A program made the position numbers and the translations under genes. From positions 1 through 22,841 of the forward strand of contig CAZCQZ010000032.1 in NCBI GenBank assembly GCA_964500965.1: DNA of 22,841 nucleotides. Reading direction: 5' to 3'. The stretch is from JAISGQ01 sp964500965. GTDB lineage: Bacteria > Bacillota > Clostridia > Oscillospirales > Acutalibacteraceae. The notes below the pieces were generated by a model. The model searched no databases, had not been told where the DNA came from, and worked only from the letters and a program-made list of their open reading frames with translations. Shown one piece after another: positions 1-8,527 of this stretch; positions within the stretch are counted from its first letter, which is position 1, and every line of letters starts with the position of its first letter.

Positions 1-55
1 ATTTTATCTCCTTTTAGGGCGTTTGTCGACTCTACTTAAAGTGTAATACTTCATT

Positions 56-136
56 AAAGGGAGTGGGATCGAAACCCCTCCCTTTAAGTGCCCTTTCTTT
101 GCGTCTCATTTCTTTGGGCACGCAAAGAAATGAGAC
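56..136. repeat. Two consecutive strong hairpins, function unknown
   Basis: Positions 54-87 form a stem: TTAAAGGGAG pairs with CTCCCTTTAA, and after a one-base bulge GGG pairs with CCC around the loop ATCGAAA. Positions 103-116 and 123-136 form a perfect 14-bp stem (GTCTCATTTCTTTG with its complement) around a 6-nt loop. Neither hairpin is followed by a convincing T-run on either strand, so a terminator role is not shown. No gene is visible in 1-536; the rest of that stretch is repeat island 1 and the terminator at 470-501. Confidence 0.5.
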
Positions 137-164
137 ATTAGCGTTAAAAGAGTAAGAATTTCAA

Positions 165-425
165 TATGGTTTGAAGCTTGTTGATAAATTCTAACAATCC
201 CCCTTGAAGATTGCGGATAAATCACGCAATCTTCTTCCCCCTTTACACAAGGGGGACTTGGGTTTTTTGATAATTTTAAAGCTTTGCTTTTTCAAACATC
301 TCTCCCTCCGTCAAAAATCTTAGATTTTTGACACCTCCCTCGTCAGAGGGAGGCTTTATTTTGATAAATCGGAATTTATCGCTTAAACCACTAACGGGAC
401 GTCGAGGACGGCGTTCCCTATGGTT
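165..425. repeat. Intergenic repeat island 1
   Basis: This is the first of five mosaic repeat islands. In order it holds a tail of the TTGATAAATTCT frame ending in CAATCCCCC, a hairpin at 206-234 (GAAGATTGCG paired with CGCAATCTTC), the block CCCCCTTTACACAAGGGGGA, the 102-bp unit at 269-370, and the module ACGGGACGTCGAGGACGG at 394-423, which is diverged from the other copies. Near-identical sequence recurs at about 2190-2330, 1968-2069 and 10879-11032. It lies downstream of the leftward zinc-ribbon gene. No coding potential is evident. Confidence 0.85.
269..370. repeat. 102-bp loop-variable hairpin unit, copy 1
   Basis: The unit runs from GATAATTTTAAAG to TTTTGATAAATC. It contains GTCAAAAATC-TTA-GATTTTTGAC (10-bp stem) and CCTCCCTC-GTCA-GAGGGAGG (8-bp stem). 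Copies 2 and 3 are identical by eye except for the 3-nt loop, which is TAA and TTT there. Confidence 0.85.
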
Positions 426-469
426 GAAATTCTTAATATATCATAATTAATCTCAGTTAAAACACGGTA

Positions 470-501
470 ACAGGCAGTAAAACTTGCGTTTTACTGCCTG
501 T
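470..501 (-). terminator. Hairpin terminator of the 386-aa zinc-ribbon gene
   Basis: A perfect 14-bp stem (ACAGGCAGTAAAAC with its complement) surrounds a 4-nt loop. It begins about 35 nt downstream of the stop codon at 537 on the minus strand. The distal flank on that strand lacks an immediate long T-run, so termination may be Rho-assisted or weak, but position and stability fit a 3' end. Confidence 0.55.
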
Positions 502-536
502 CTCATTATTCTGATTTTACGAATTGCCGGAAGCTA

Positions 537-1697
537 TCACCATTCGTCATCATCGTCCAAAAACGCATCAAGCCTGCTTGTAAGGCTACTGCTCGCAAGG
601 GTTTTGTCACTTCCGAAAATTCGCTCGTACTCGCTTTGAGCGTCCTGCCCGATGGAGGCTTCTTCTTCGGAACGCTTCGACGGGGCTTCTTCCGCCTTTT
701 CTTCCGCCTTTTCTTTCGCTTCCTCGTCCTGCACCTCAAGAATTATTGATGAGCCGCACTTTTCACACACCAGCTCCGTTTCGTTGTTGTCAAGCTGCTT
801 GTCGGTGTAATGCAATTCGTTTCCGCATTTCGGGCACTCTACGGAATATATTTCCCCGGTTTCTTCCGGTTCTTCGGGTTCTTCGGGCTTTATATCCTCT
901 TTAGCTTCGGATTCTTCGGTTACTTCCGCTTCTTCAATTTCATCAACAGCTTCGACCTCGGCGGCTTCCGTTATTTCCGGCTCGGCGGCTTCTTCCTCCG
1001 TCTGTATCGGTTCTGCATCAAAGTCATCGGCAAATTCCGTTTTGCTTTCGTCGGCTATCGGGGCAACCTGCTCTTTTTCCGGCATCTTCCCCATTTCACC
1101 GACGATACTAACAAGCTCCTCAAGGCACTTTTCATTGGATTCTTCAAGCTTATTCAGCTTCACAAGCAGCTTTGCGAACACCTCGGCGTTATCGGCTTCG
1201 ATACTTTTATCCCTGTTGTATGCAGTCAACAGCTCGTTAAACTGTTCAATCTGGTATTCAACGCCTAACGCGGTGCGCTCGGCATTCATGGCGGCAAAGG
1301 CTGTATTTATAAGATTTGCCGCAATTGCACGGGAAAGAGTAATGAGCACAACAGCCGCCAGCACTCCCGACAAAATGCCCACCGGCACACTGTCCGCGCT
1401 TTTTCCCGCAAGAAAGCCTGTTAATAACGCAAGAGCAATAGCACACATCGTCAGCACTGTGCCGATATTTTTAACGGAGTCAAGATACCTTTCACTGGGC
1501 TTATGAGAACCGCCCGTTCTCTCCCTCGGTTCGGGCTGAATGTCATTTGATGACAGTCCCGGTCTGTATATTCGCTTTTCGACCCTTGCATCAGCTCCGC
1601 AATGGGGACATACCATATCCGCAAACCCGATTTCTTCTTTGCATTCGGGGCAGTATATTATCGGTTCTTCCCTTTTAAGTCCTTCATATCTTTTCAT
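537..1697 (-). CDS. Double zinc-ribbon membrane protein, function unknown
   Basis: A 386-residue protein. An N-terminal zinc ribbon has Cys16, Cys19, Cys30 and Cys33. Two hydrophobic, probably membrane-spanning segments lie at about 78-97 and 105-128. A predicted helical, coiled-coil-like stretch follows at about 140-205, then a very acidic Glu/Ala/Pro-rich linker (215-282). A second zinc ribbon has Cys288, Cys291, Cys311 and Cys314, and the tail is charged and ends in DDDDEW. The start is supported by GGAGGG seven bases upstream of ATG. The two ribbons are on opposite sides of the membrane pair in sequence; if two segments cross, both ribbons face the same side, presumably the cytoplasm. It lies downstream of gyrA but is separated by repeat island 2, so it is probably its own transcription unit. 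I recognise no specific family or activity. Confidence 0.8.
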   Translation of the reverse strand: MKRYEGLKREEPIIYCPECKEEIGFADMVCPHCGADARVEKRIYRPGLSSNDIQPEPRERTGGSHKPSERYLDSVKNIGTVLTMCAIALALLTGFLAGKSADSVPVGILSGVLAAVVLITLSRAIAANLINTAFAAMNAERTALGVEYQIEQFNELLTAYNRDKSIEADNAEVFAKLLVKLNKLEESNEKCLEELVSIVGEMGKMPEKEQVAPIADESKTEFADDFDAEPIQTEEEAAEPEITEAAEVEAVDEIEEAEVTEESEAKEDIKPEEPEEPEETGEIYSVECPKCGNELHYTDKQLDNNETELVCEKCGSSIILEVQDEEAKEKAEEKAEEAPSKRSEEEASIGQDAQSEYERIFGSDKTLASSSLTSRLDAFLDDDDEW

Positions 1698-1784
1698 GAA
1701 AATTCCCTCCGTTTCAAGGTAATTATTCCTGTTTTTTCATCATTTTTCGCAAATTTGGTTATGATTTGGGTGTTTTGATAATTA

Positions 1785-2331
1785 TAGGTTGGCTTGTGAA
1801 TCGACAAGTTACAACTTAGCTTGCCGGTAAATTCTGCAATCCCCCCGATTTAAGCCCATGGGCTTAAATACTGAAGCACGCAGGCTTCAATATCCCCCCT
1901 TTGCACAAGGGTGGCTTGGGTTGTTGATAAAAATCACTCTATTGCACAAGGGAGGCTTGGGTTTGTTGATAATTTTAAAGCTTTGCTTTTTCAAACATCT
2001 CTCCCTCCGTCAAAAATCTAAGATTTTTGACACCTCCCTCGTCAGAGGGAGGCTTTATTTTGATAAATCAAAATTTATCAGTTATCATGGCTTCCTTGTG
2101 TAAATGGGAGCCTATCAAAGCCTGCGGCTTTGATAGAGGGATTGTCAATTGCTCAGATTTATCATTTTGGCTTAGCTTGTTGATAAATTCTACAATCCCC
2201 CTTGAAGATTGCGGATAAATCACGCAATCTTCTTTCCCCCTTTACACAAGGGGGACTCTTGATTATTTATAAATCAAAATTTACCGTTCAACCCCACAAC
2301 GGGACGCCGAGGACGTCGTCCCCTACGGGAT
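1785..2331. repeat. Intergenic repeat island 2
   Basis: This island fills most of the gap between the zinc-ribbon gene and gyrA. It contains two CAATCCCCC...TTTACACAAGGGGGA-type frames, one GGGAGCC...GAGGGATTG frame, the 102-bp unit at 1968-2069, and the ACGGGACGCCGAGGACG module at 2299-2328. Exchangeable hairpins seen are a 22-bp palindrome at 1848-1869 (core AAGCCCATGGGCTT), TGAAGC/GCTTCA at 1872-1889, TCAAAGCC-TGC-GGCTTTGA at 2115-2133, and GAAGATTGCG/CGCAATCTTC at 2204-2232. Short reading frames here arise from the repeats and lack ribosome-binding sites. A degenerate fragment resembling the Ile-3 module (TCCCTTGTCGGGGGAGCT) sits at about 2372-2390, just past the gyrA stop. Confidence 0.85.
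1968..2069. repeat. 102-bp loop-variable hairpin unit, copy 2
   Basis: Same length and boundaries as copies 1 and 3. The central hairpin is GTCAAAAATC-TAA-GATTTTTGAC; only the loop triplet differs from the others. Confidence 0.85.
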
Positions 2332-2399
2332 AAAATTTTAGAGTAATTGAAAATTATCAACTTCAAGGTTTCCCTTGTCGGGGGAGCTTTTTCTTCCGC

Positions 2400-4964
2400 T
2401 TATTCCGTTTTCTCGACTTCCTCGATGTCCTCCGCTTCGTCCTCGGCAATGTCGTCCGGCTCGCCGTCATCTTCGATTTCGGCACGCTCCGCTTCCTCGT
2501 CATGAGGTACTCTTGCCACGGACACAATCTTCTGCTCCTCCGGCATCTTCATTACCCTTACGCCCTTACTGGGTCTTGCGCAGACACGTATCTCGTCAAC
2601 GGCAATTCGGATAATTACGCCGGCATCGTTTATGATTATCACATCATCGTCTTCGTCAACAACTCTGATGCAGGCAACCTTTCCAACCTCACTGCGGTAG
2701 TTTTTAATACCCATACCGCCACGGGACTGCAAGCGATAATTTTCCGTTTCGGAAAGTCTGCCGAAGCCGTTTTCGGAAATAGTCAGCACCCTTGCGCCCT
2801 CTCTCAGGCTCTCCATTGCCACGACATAATCGCCGTCACGGAGCTTTATGCTTCGCACACCTGCGGCAGTTCTGCCCATAATACGGACATCGTTTTCGTC
2901 AAAGCGGATAGCGTAGCCGTTATGAGTGGCAACAAGTAAATGCCGAGTACCGTCGGTAATCTTAGTGGAAACAAGTTCGTCGCCCTCGTGCATTGAAAGG
3001 GCTATCAGACCTTTCTTTCTCACATTGTCAAAGGCAGAAAGTGAAGTTCTCTTAATAGTGCCGCTCTTTGTCACCATTACAACATTATCATCGCCGTTGT
3101 AATTTCTGGGAAGCAGCAGCATTGATACTACCTTTTCATCGGGAATCAGCGGCAGTACATTAACAACGTTAGTGCCCTTTGCCGTTCTTGAGCCTTCGGG
3201 AATTTCGTAACCCTTTAAGCGGTACACTCTGCCCAGATTCGTAAAGAACATTACGTAATCATGAGTACAGCCTATGAACATTTCCGTAGGCACGTCTTCC
3301 TCTCTGGTCGCCATACCTGCAATACCTCTGCCGCCTCTGTGCTGGGTCTGGTATGTATCAATCTTCTGTCTCTTGAGGTAGCCGAAGTTTGTCATGGTGA
3401 TAACGCAGTTCTCCTCGGCAATGAGGTCCTCGGTGTCCATCTCGCCGTCAATGGTAGTGATTTCCGTTCTTCTTGCATCACCGAATTTTCTTGCAATCTC
3501 GGTGAGGTCATCGGAAACAATCTGCTTCTGTCTCTCCTCGGAAGCGATAATATCAAGATAATCGGCAATCTTTTCACGCAGTGAAGCCAGCTCCTCCTCC
3601 AGCTTGCTCTTTTCAAGACCGGTGAGCTGTCCGAGGCGCATGTTCACAATAGCCTGAGCCTGAACATCGTCAAAGCCGAAACGCGCCATCAGTCTTTCCT
3701 TGCCCTCGCCTATGGTCTTACTGGAACGGAGAATGGCAATAACCTCATCAATGAAGTCAATAGCGATGATAAGCGCATCAAGGATATGCTCCCTGTCCTT
3801 TGCCTTGTTCAGCAGGTAATTAGTCCTGCGGACAATGACTTCAAGCTGGAATTTCAAATACTCGTCAATCACCTGCTTTAACGACAGGGTTTTAGGCTCG
3901 CCGTTTACAATGGCAACCTGGTTAACGCTGAAATTGGATTGCAGAGCGGTGTTTTTAAAGAGATTGTTCAATACAACGTTAGGCTGTGCATCTCTCTTAA
4001 TATCAATGGTTATGCACATACCGCCGTCACGGTCGGAGGAATGGTCCGCAATATCGGAAATGCCCTCGATTCTCTTATCTCTTACCATATCGGCAATGCT
4101 TTCTATAAGCTTTGCCTTATTTACTTTATAGGGCAGTTCCGTTACCTGAATTGCGTAACGACCCTCGCGCTTTTCGATAATTTCGGTACGCGCCCGAACG
4201 GGAATTATTCCTCTGCCGGTTGCGTAAGCCGCACGGATTCCGGCACGACCCATAATAATACCGCCTGTGGGGAAATCGGGACCTTTCAAATGCTCCATAA
4301 TCTCCTCAAGAGTCGCATCGGGATTGTGAAGCACGCACTTGCAGGCTTCAACGGTTTCAACAAGATTGTGGGGTGCCATGTTTGAAGCCATACCGACTGC
4401 GATACCCATTGTGCCGTTTACCAGCAGGTTCGGAAATCGGCTGGGCAATACGGCAGGCTCTTTCCGCTCGTTATCAAAGGAGGGAGTAAAGTCAACGGTG
4501 TCCTTTTCAATGTCCGTGAGCATTTCCATGCTCATTTTGCTCATTCTCGCCTCGGTATAACGGTATGCGGCAGGTGGGTCACCGTCAATAGAGCCGAAGT
4601 TACCCTGTCCCTCAACAAGAGGGTATCTCATTGAGAAATCCTGGGCAAGACGTACCAGCGCATCGTAAACGGAAGCGTCGCCGTGGGGGTGGTACTTTGC
4701 AAGCACGTTACCGACTGTGGAAGCGCACTTCTTTGTAGGACTGTCGGCAGTAATGCCTTCCTCGTGCATGGTGTAAAGTATTCTTCTGTGAACGGGCTTG
4801 AAGCCGTCACGTACATCGGGCAGCGCACGGGAGACAATAACCGACATCGAATAGTCGATAAACGCCTTTTTCAGCTCGCTTACGATGTCAATGTTGGTTA
4901 TTCTCGATTCCTCACTGCTCATTTCCGGCGTAAGCTCGCCGCTGTTTTTAATTTCGTCACTCAT
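2400..4964 (-). CDS. gyrA: DNA gyrase subunit A
   Basis: GyrA is the breakage-reunion subunit of the A2B2 gyrase that negatively supercoils DNA. The protein has 854 residues, within the family range. The N-terminal winged-helix/tower part carries the quinolone-determining region with HPHGD at 92-96 and the active-site tyrosine Tyr136 in AYRYTEAR. The C-terminal beta-pinwheel carries the GyrA box QHRGGRG at 541-547, which separates gyrase from topoisomerase IV ParC. The tail (about 815-854) is highly acidic. Residue 97 is Ala where E. coli has Ser83, and Asp101 matches Asp87. AAAGG lies about ten bases before the ATG. It is downstream of gyrB with a small membrane-protein gene between, and a short ORF overlaps its start (see findings). 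Identification is secure. Confidence 0.98.
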   Translation of the reverse strand: MSDEIKNSGELTPEMSSEESRITNIDIVSELKKAFIDYSMSVIVSRALPDVRDGFKPVHRRILYTMHEEGITADSPTKKCASTVGNVLAKYHPHGDASVYDALVRLAQDFSMRYPLVEGQGNFGSIDGDPPAAYRYTEARMSKMSMEMLTDIEKDTVDFTPSFDNERKEPAVLPSRFPNLLVNGTMGIAVGMASNMAPHNLVETVEACKCVLHNPDATLEEIMEHLKGPDFPTGGIIMGRAGIRAAYATGRGIIPVRARTEIIEKREGRYAIQVTELPYKVNKAKLIESIADMVRDKRIEGISDIADHSSDRDGGMCITIDIKRDAQPNVVLNNLFKNTALQSNFSVNQVAIVNGEPKTLSLKQVIDEYLKFQLEVIVRRTNYLLNKAKDREHILDALIIAIDFIDEVIAILRSSKTIGEGKERLMARFGFDDVQAQAIVNMRLGQLTGLEKSKLEEELASLREKIADYLDIIASEERQKQIVSDDLTEIARKFGDARRTEITTIDGEMDTEDLIAEENCVITMTNFGYLKRQKIDTYQTQHRGGRGIAGMATREEDVPTEMFIGCTHDYVMFFTNLGRVYRLKGYEIPEGSRTAKGTNVVNVLPLIPDEKVVSMLLLPRNYNGDDNVVMVTKSGTIKRTSLSAFDNVRKKGLIALSMHEGDELVSTKITDGTRHLLVATHNGYAIRFDENDVRIMGRTAAGVRSIKLRDGDYVVAMESLREGARVLTISENGFGRLSETENYRLQSRGGMGIKNYRSEVGKVACIRVVDEDDDVIIINDAGVIIRIAVDEIRVCARPSKGVRVMKMPEEQKIVSVARVPHDEEAERAEIEDDGEPDDIAEDEAEDIEEVEKTE

Positions 4965-5061
4965 TTTCTTCGTACCTTTCTTCGTTGCACATTTCTTCGC
5001 CGCACATTTTATTAAAAATCCTTTTAAGCTCTCTTAAGTTTTCTATGGGTGTTTGCGTTCT

Positions 5062-5712
5062 TCAATCATTTTTCGGGTGAATATCCATAAATTCCGTTCT
5101 TTTGTAAACACTGCGGCAGCATTTTCTCAGCCTTTCGGTTAAGAAACATGCGCAATCATCGTCAAAATATTTTCCGGGTATACAGAATATCACCTTATCG
5201 TATATCAAAATGATACCTAATTCACACTCAATTACCCTTTTTGCATTTTTATATTCGTAAACTTTCGGCAAATTATTGTCACCGTAAAAAACCGTCATTC
5301 CCTTTTTACCGAAAGAATATTTAACGGCAGCCGATTCATCGGAAATTGTTTCATTGTTATTATACAAAATGTATTTTTCCACTTCCGATTTTTTAAATCT
5401 GTATTTGCGCTCGTTTAAAAATAACAACAAACTGCAATAAGGGGTCATTAAAAGCATCGCCGCGATTACGGAATATATAAACGGAAAGCCTTTTCCTATT
5501 CGGGACGAATTAAAAAACAGTTGAATTGATACAATAAGAACATTTCCAAATACCAGATAAAGCATATTTAAAATAATTCTTACTGTACTGCCGCTTTTGT
5601 GAAATCCGTTTGCCGTAATATAGTAGGAAAATGCCTGTTTTTCCGTGTTTTTCAATGATACCGACAGCTCATAATGAGTGGGTATTTTATCTTTACTTTT
5701 AGTATTTTTCAT
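5062..5712 (-). CDS. YcxB-like membrane protein, function unknown
   Basis: A 216-residue protein with two hydrophobic segments at about 44-66 and 77-99, flanked by an N-terminal soluble part and a C-terminal soluble domain. The fold order (N-terminal beta region, two membrane helices, C-terminal domain near a FCIPGKYFDDD motif) resembles the YcxB family of uncharacterised Firmicutes membrane proteins; that is recognition by pattern, not a search result. It starts 22 nt after the gyrB stop and has no clear Shine-Dalgarno, so it may depend on translational coupling with gyrB. Codon use is more AT-rich than the gyrase genes. Its position between gyrB and gyrA is unusual but gives no functional clue. 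Confidence 0.7.
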   Translation of the reverse strand: MKNTKSKDKIPTHYELSVSLKNTEKQAFSYYITANGFHKSGSTVRIILNMLYLVFGNVLIVSIQLFFNSSRIGKGFPFIYSVIAAMLLMTPYCSLLLFLNERKYRFKKSEVEKYILYNNNETISDESAAVKYSFGKKGMTVFYGDNNLPKVYEYKNAKRVIECELGIILIYDKVIFCIPGKYFDDDCACFLTERLRKCCRSVYKRTEFMDIHPKND

Positions 5713-5734
5713 AGTTTATATTACTTGTTGTATA

Positions 5735-7834
5735 TTAAATATCCAGGTTTGTTACGTACTTCGCGTTCTGTTCGATAAAGACACGTCTCGGCTCAACCTT
5801 TTCACCCATGAGAATGGAGAACATTTCGCTGGCAACCTGAGCGTCCTCCACATTTACCCTCTGCATAAGGCGAACGCTTGGGTCCATGGTTGTTTCCCAG
5901 AGCTGTTCGGGATTCATTTCACCGAGACCTTTGTATCGCTGTACCTTTTCCGCTCCGCCCAATTCGGCAAGTATGGAATCTCTCTGCTCGTCGGAATAAG
6001 CGTAGTATTTCGATACTTTTTTAGTTATCTTATAATGCTTTTTGGAGGGGTCGTCCGCGTCCTTAATACGCTTAACCGTAGCCTGTCCTTTAAGCTCATC
6101 GAGAATCTTATCCCTTTCCTCATCGGAATAGGCATCGTATTCCATTTTTTTGCCCTTTTTGGGAGTTATTTCATAAAGGGGCGGCTGAGCAAGGTAAACA
6201 TGACCTGCTTCGATAAGAGGCTTCATGAAGCGGAAGAAAAAGGTCAAAAGCAGTATTCTGATGTGTGAGCCGTCAACATCGGCATCAGCCATAATTACAA
6301 CTTTGTGGTAACGCAGCTTTGCCAAATCGAAATCCTCACCTATTCCGCAACCGAGAGCCAGCACAACAGGCGTCAGCTTGTCGTTACCGTAAACCTTGTC
6401 AAGACGTGCTTTCTCAACGTTCAGCATTTTACCCCAGAGAGGAAGAATTGCCTGAGTGTGCCTGTCACGTCCGCCCTTTGCAGAGCCTCCTGCGGAGTCA
6501 CCCTCAACGATGTAAATTTCGCATTCTTCCGGCTTGTTGCTTATGCAGTCCGCCAGCTTGCCCGGCAGTCTTGCGCTGTCAAGGGCACTCTTTCTGCGAA
6601 CGCTTTCCTTTGCCTTTCTTGCGGCTTCTCTTGCACGTGCGGCTTCAAGGGATTTATTTACAATTGCCTTTCCAACTGCCGGATTTTCTTCAAGATAGAT
6701 TGACAGGTTTTTGGAAACACAGGCGGCGGTCAGTGAACGCACCTCGGTATTGCCCAGCTTGCCCTTTGTCTGACCCTCAAACTGAGCCTCCATAACCTTT
6801 GCGGAGATTATGCAGGTCAAGCCTTCTCTGACTTCCTCGCCGGTCAGGTTGCGGTCGGCATCTTTAAGAAGTCCGAATTTTCTGCCGTAATCGTTTATGC
6901 AACGCGTCAGTGCGGTTTTAAAGCCGTCCTCATGCGTACCGCCGTCAATAGTTCTGACGTTGTTTGCAAATGAATATGTATTATCATTGTAATCGGTGTT
7001 GTACTGCATTGCGATTTCAACTTCGCACTGCGCTTCCTCATCGGTCTTTTTCAGATATATAACGTCATCGTGGAGCAGCTCCGCACCGGTTTTATTGTGA
7101 ATAAAGGTTACAAATTCACGTATGCCGCCCTCATAGTGGAAAACTTCTTTTCTGCCGTCCTCGGTGCGATTGTCGGAAAGCTCGATATAAACACCTGCAT
7201 TGAGAAATGCCTGTTCACGAAGTCTTGTTTCAAGAACGGAGAAATCGTAAACTGTGGTTTCCTTGAAAATCTCCGGGTCGGCTTTGAACATTACCTCTGT
7301 TCCGGTTCTGTCCGTTTCGCCTATTACGGTCAGACCCTCCACCTTTTTGCCACGCTCAAAGCGCATGTAATGAATCTTTCCGTCCTGATGTACTCTTACC
7401 TCAAGCCACTCGGAAAGGGCGTTAACAACAGACGCGCCAACGCCGTGCAGACCGCTTGATACCTTGTAAACGCTGTTGTTAAACTTGCCGCCTGCGTGAA
7501 GAATTGTGAAAACAACCTCGACAGCAGGCAAGCCGGTCTTGCTCTGAATCGCAACGGGGATTCCTCGTCCGTCATCGGTGACTTTTATAATGTCACCGTC
7601 CTCGATTGACACAAGAATCTTGTCGCAAAAACCTGCAAGTGCCTCGTCAATGGAGTTGTCCACAATTTCGTAAACCAGGTGGTGCAGACCTCTGGGACCT
7701 GTTGAGCCGATATACATACCCGGTCTTTTTCGCACCGCTTCAAGTCCCTCAAGAACCTGAATCTGGTCACCGCCGTACTCAACGTTGCTTGGGTCGTTTC
7801 TGTCAAATTCGTGCTTTTCGTTCATTTCTGCCAT
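5735..7834 (-). CDS. gyrB: DNA gyrase subunit B
   Basis: GyrB is the ATPase subunit of gyrase. At 699 residues it is about 60 longer than the Bacillus protein. The GHKL ATPase domain shows Glu56, Asn60, DDGRGIP at 87-93 and HGVG at 130-133. The transducer follows, then the TOPRIM domain with EGDSAGG at 444-450 and the metal-binding DADVD at 517-521. The GyrB C-terminus has VQRYKGLGEMNPEQLWETTM at 631-650. Two oddities are visible. YDAYSDEERDKILDEL (566-581) is repeated as YYAYSDEQRDSILAEL (610-625), a 44-residue tandem duplication that accounts for most of the extra length. Trp467 replaces the Lys/Arg found in the usual PLKGK/PLRGK motif. GAGG lies about ten bases before the ATG. Identification is secure. 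Confidence 0.97.
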   Translation of the reverse strand: MAEMNEKHEFDRNDPSNVEYGGDQIQVLEGLEAVRKRPGMYIGSTGPRGLHHLVYEIVDNSIDEALAGFCDKILVSIEDGDIIKVTDDGRGIPVAIQSKTGLPAVEVVFTILHAGGKFNNSVYKVSSGLHGVGASVVNALSEWLEVRVHQDGKIHYMRFERGKKVEGLTVIGETDRTGTEVMFKADPEIFKETTVYDFSVLETRLREQAFLNAGVYIELSDNRTEDGRKEVFHYEGGIREFVTFIHNKTGAELLHDDVIYLKKTDEEAQCEVEIAMQYNTDYNDNTYSFANNVRTIDGGTHEDGFKTALTRCINDYGRKFGLLKDADRNLTGEEVREGLTCIISAKVMEAQFEGQTKGKLGNTEVRSLTAACVSKNLSIYLEENPAVGKAIVNKSLEAARAREAARKAKESVRRKSALDSARLPGKLADCISNKPEECEIYIVEGDSAGGSAKGGRDRHTQAILPLWGKMLNVEKARLDKVYGNDKLTPVVLALGCGIGEDFDLAKLRYHKVVIMADADVDGSHIRILLLTFFFRFMKPLIEAGHVYLAQPPLYEITPKKGKKMEYDAYSDEERDKILDELKGQATVKRIKDADDPSKKHYKITKKVSKYYAYSDEQRDSILAELGGAEKVQRYKGLGEMNPEQLWETTMDPSVRLMQRVNVEDAQVASEMFSILMGEKVEPRRVFIEQNAKYVTNLDI

Positions 7835-7872
7835 TTTTAATCAAACCTCATCTATTATTTTTTATTTAATAG

Positions 7873-8253
7873 TTACTTCTTTAAAAAAGTATTTGTGTTT
7901 TTTCTTTTATATTCGCTTAATTCTTCCGATGAATCCTCGTAATTTCTGTTGCCGAGAATTACAAGTATTATCAGAAAAATCAGAAACAGAACAATCAATA
8001 TACAGCCTGATATAAAGAATATCTTTTCCGTTCCGTTGTTTTCCCTGTAAAATATATCGTTAAGAATCAGGTATGCCGTTATTGCCGCAAGTATAATGAT
8101 TATCCCCGTTCTTACCTTTGATATGTTTTTCATAAGCCATGAAACGTTTTTTCCATTGCCCGGTTGATTCATATTCTTTCCGCAGTTTAAACAGGTTTTT
8201 GCCGAGCTTGACTGCTTTGCTCCGCAGTGTGGGCAATATTCGTTATTATTCAT
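7873..8253 (-). CDS. Small zinc-ribbon membrane protein
   Basis: A 126-residue protein with a zinc ribbon at the N-terminus (CPHC at 7-10 and CLNC at 21-24) and two membrane-spanning segments at about 48-65 and 79-103, followed by a charged, lysine-rich C-terminus. This zinc_ribbon_2-plus-membrane arrangement is common in Clostridia and has no assigned function. It starts 11 nt after remB and ends 38 nt before gyrB on the same strand, so it is probably co-transcribed with both. The architecture is like that of the gene on the other side of remB, although the sequences are not obviously related beyond the ribbon. No function is claimed. Confidence 0.75.
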   Translation of the reverse strand: MNNNEYCPHCGAKQSSSAKTCLNCGKNMNQPGNGKNVSWLMKNISKVRTGIIIILAAITAYLILNDIFYRENNGTEKIFFISGCILIVLFLIFLIILVILGNRNYEDSSEELSEYKRKNTNTFLKK

Positions 8254-8264
8254 TATATCACCCT

Positions 8265-8525
8265 TTACAGCTTTAATCCCGATGCCGAACGTCTTTTGAG
8301 GGTGGACGGCGAAAGCTGTGAAAGATACACCTTTTCGTCCTCGCCGTTTTTGCAGACAACAAAGCTTTTCGGAAGCTCATAAGATACCGTGTTTACCTTT
8401 CCTTCCTTTTCGGCTTTGTTAAGATATTCTCTTGTTTTTTTTGACACCGTGGTGTTATCAAGGTCAAAAATACCGATAATATCGCTTTCTCTTATTATGG
8501 TTTCATGCCCTAAATGAAGATACAT
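8265..8525 (-). CDS. remB: DUF370 family regulator RemB-like protein
   Basis: An 86-residue protein starting MYLHLGHETIIRESDIIGIF, which matches the DUF370/RemB (B. subtilis YaaB) family, named for its link to extracellular-matrix regulation. RemA and RemB are small DNA-binding-type proteins; RemB is encoded between recF and gyrB in Bacillus, and the same place here supports the call. The C-terminal half keeps the family's KSFVVCKNGEDEKVYLSQLSPSTLKRR region. The start codon is two bases after the stop of the upstream gene (TAA TT ATG), with a GAGGAA Shine-Dalgarno inside that gene's end, so the genes are translationally linked. Assignment to RemB rather than RemA rests mainly on synteny and the N-terminal sequence. 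Confidence 0.88.
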   Translation of the reverse strand: MYLHLGHETIIRESDIIGIFDLDNTTVSKKTREYLNKAEKEGKVNTVSYELPKSFVVCKNGEDEKVYLSQLSPSTLKRRSASGLKL

Positions 8526-8527
8526 AA

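Noticed and set aside
56..88. tRNA T-arm remnant (GGGATCGAAACCC)
   Set aside because: The stem is bulged, the loop starts with A, and no D-arm, anticodon arm or acceptor stem is found around it.
810..1506. Open frames on the plus strand rich in Phe/Gly or Ser opposite the zinc-ribbon gene
   Set aside because: They are antisense to a well-supported gene, owe their composition to its Glu/Ala codons, and have no ribosome-binding site.
1858..2218. Short plus-strand frames inside repeat island 2
   Set aside because: The frames run through repeat units with variable hairpins, have no Shine-Dalgarno and match nothing recognisable.
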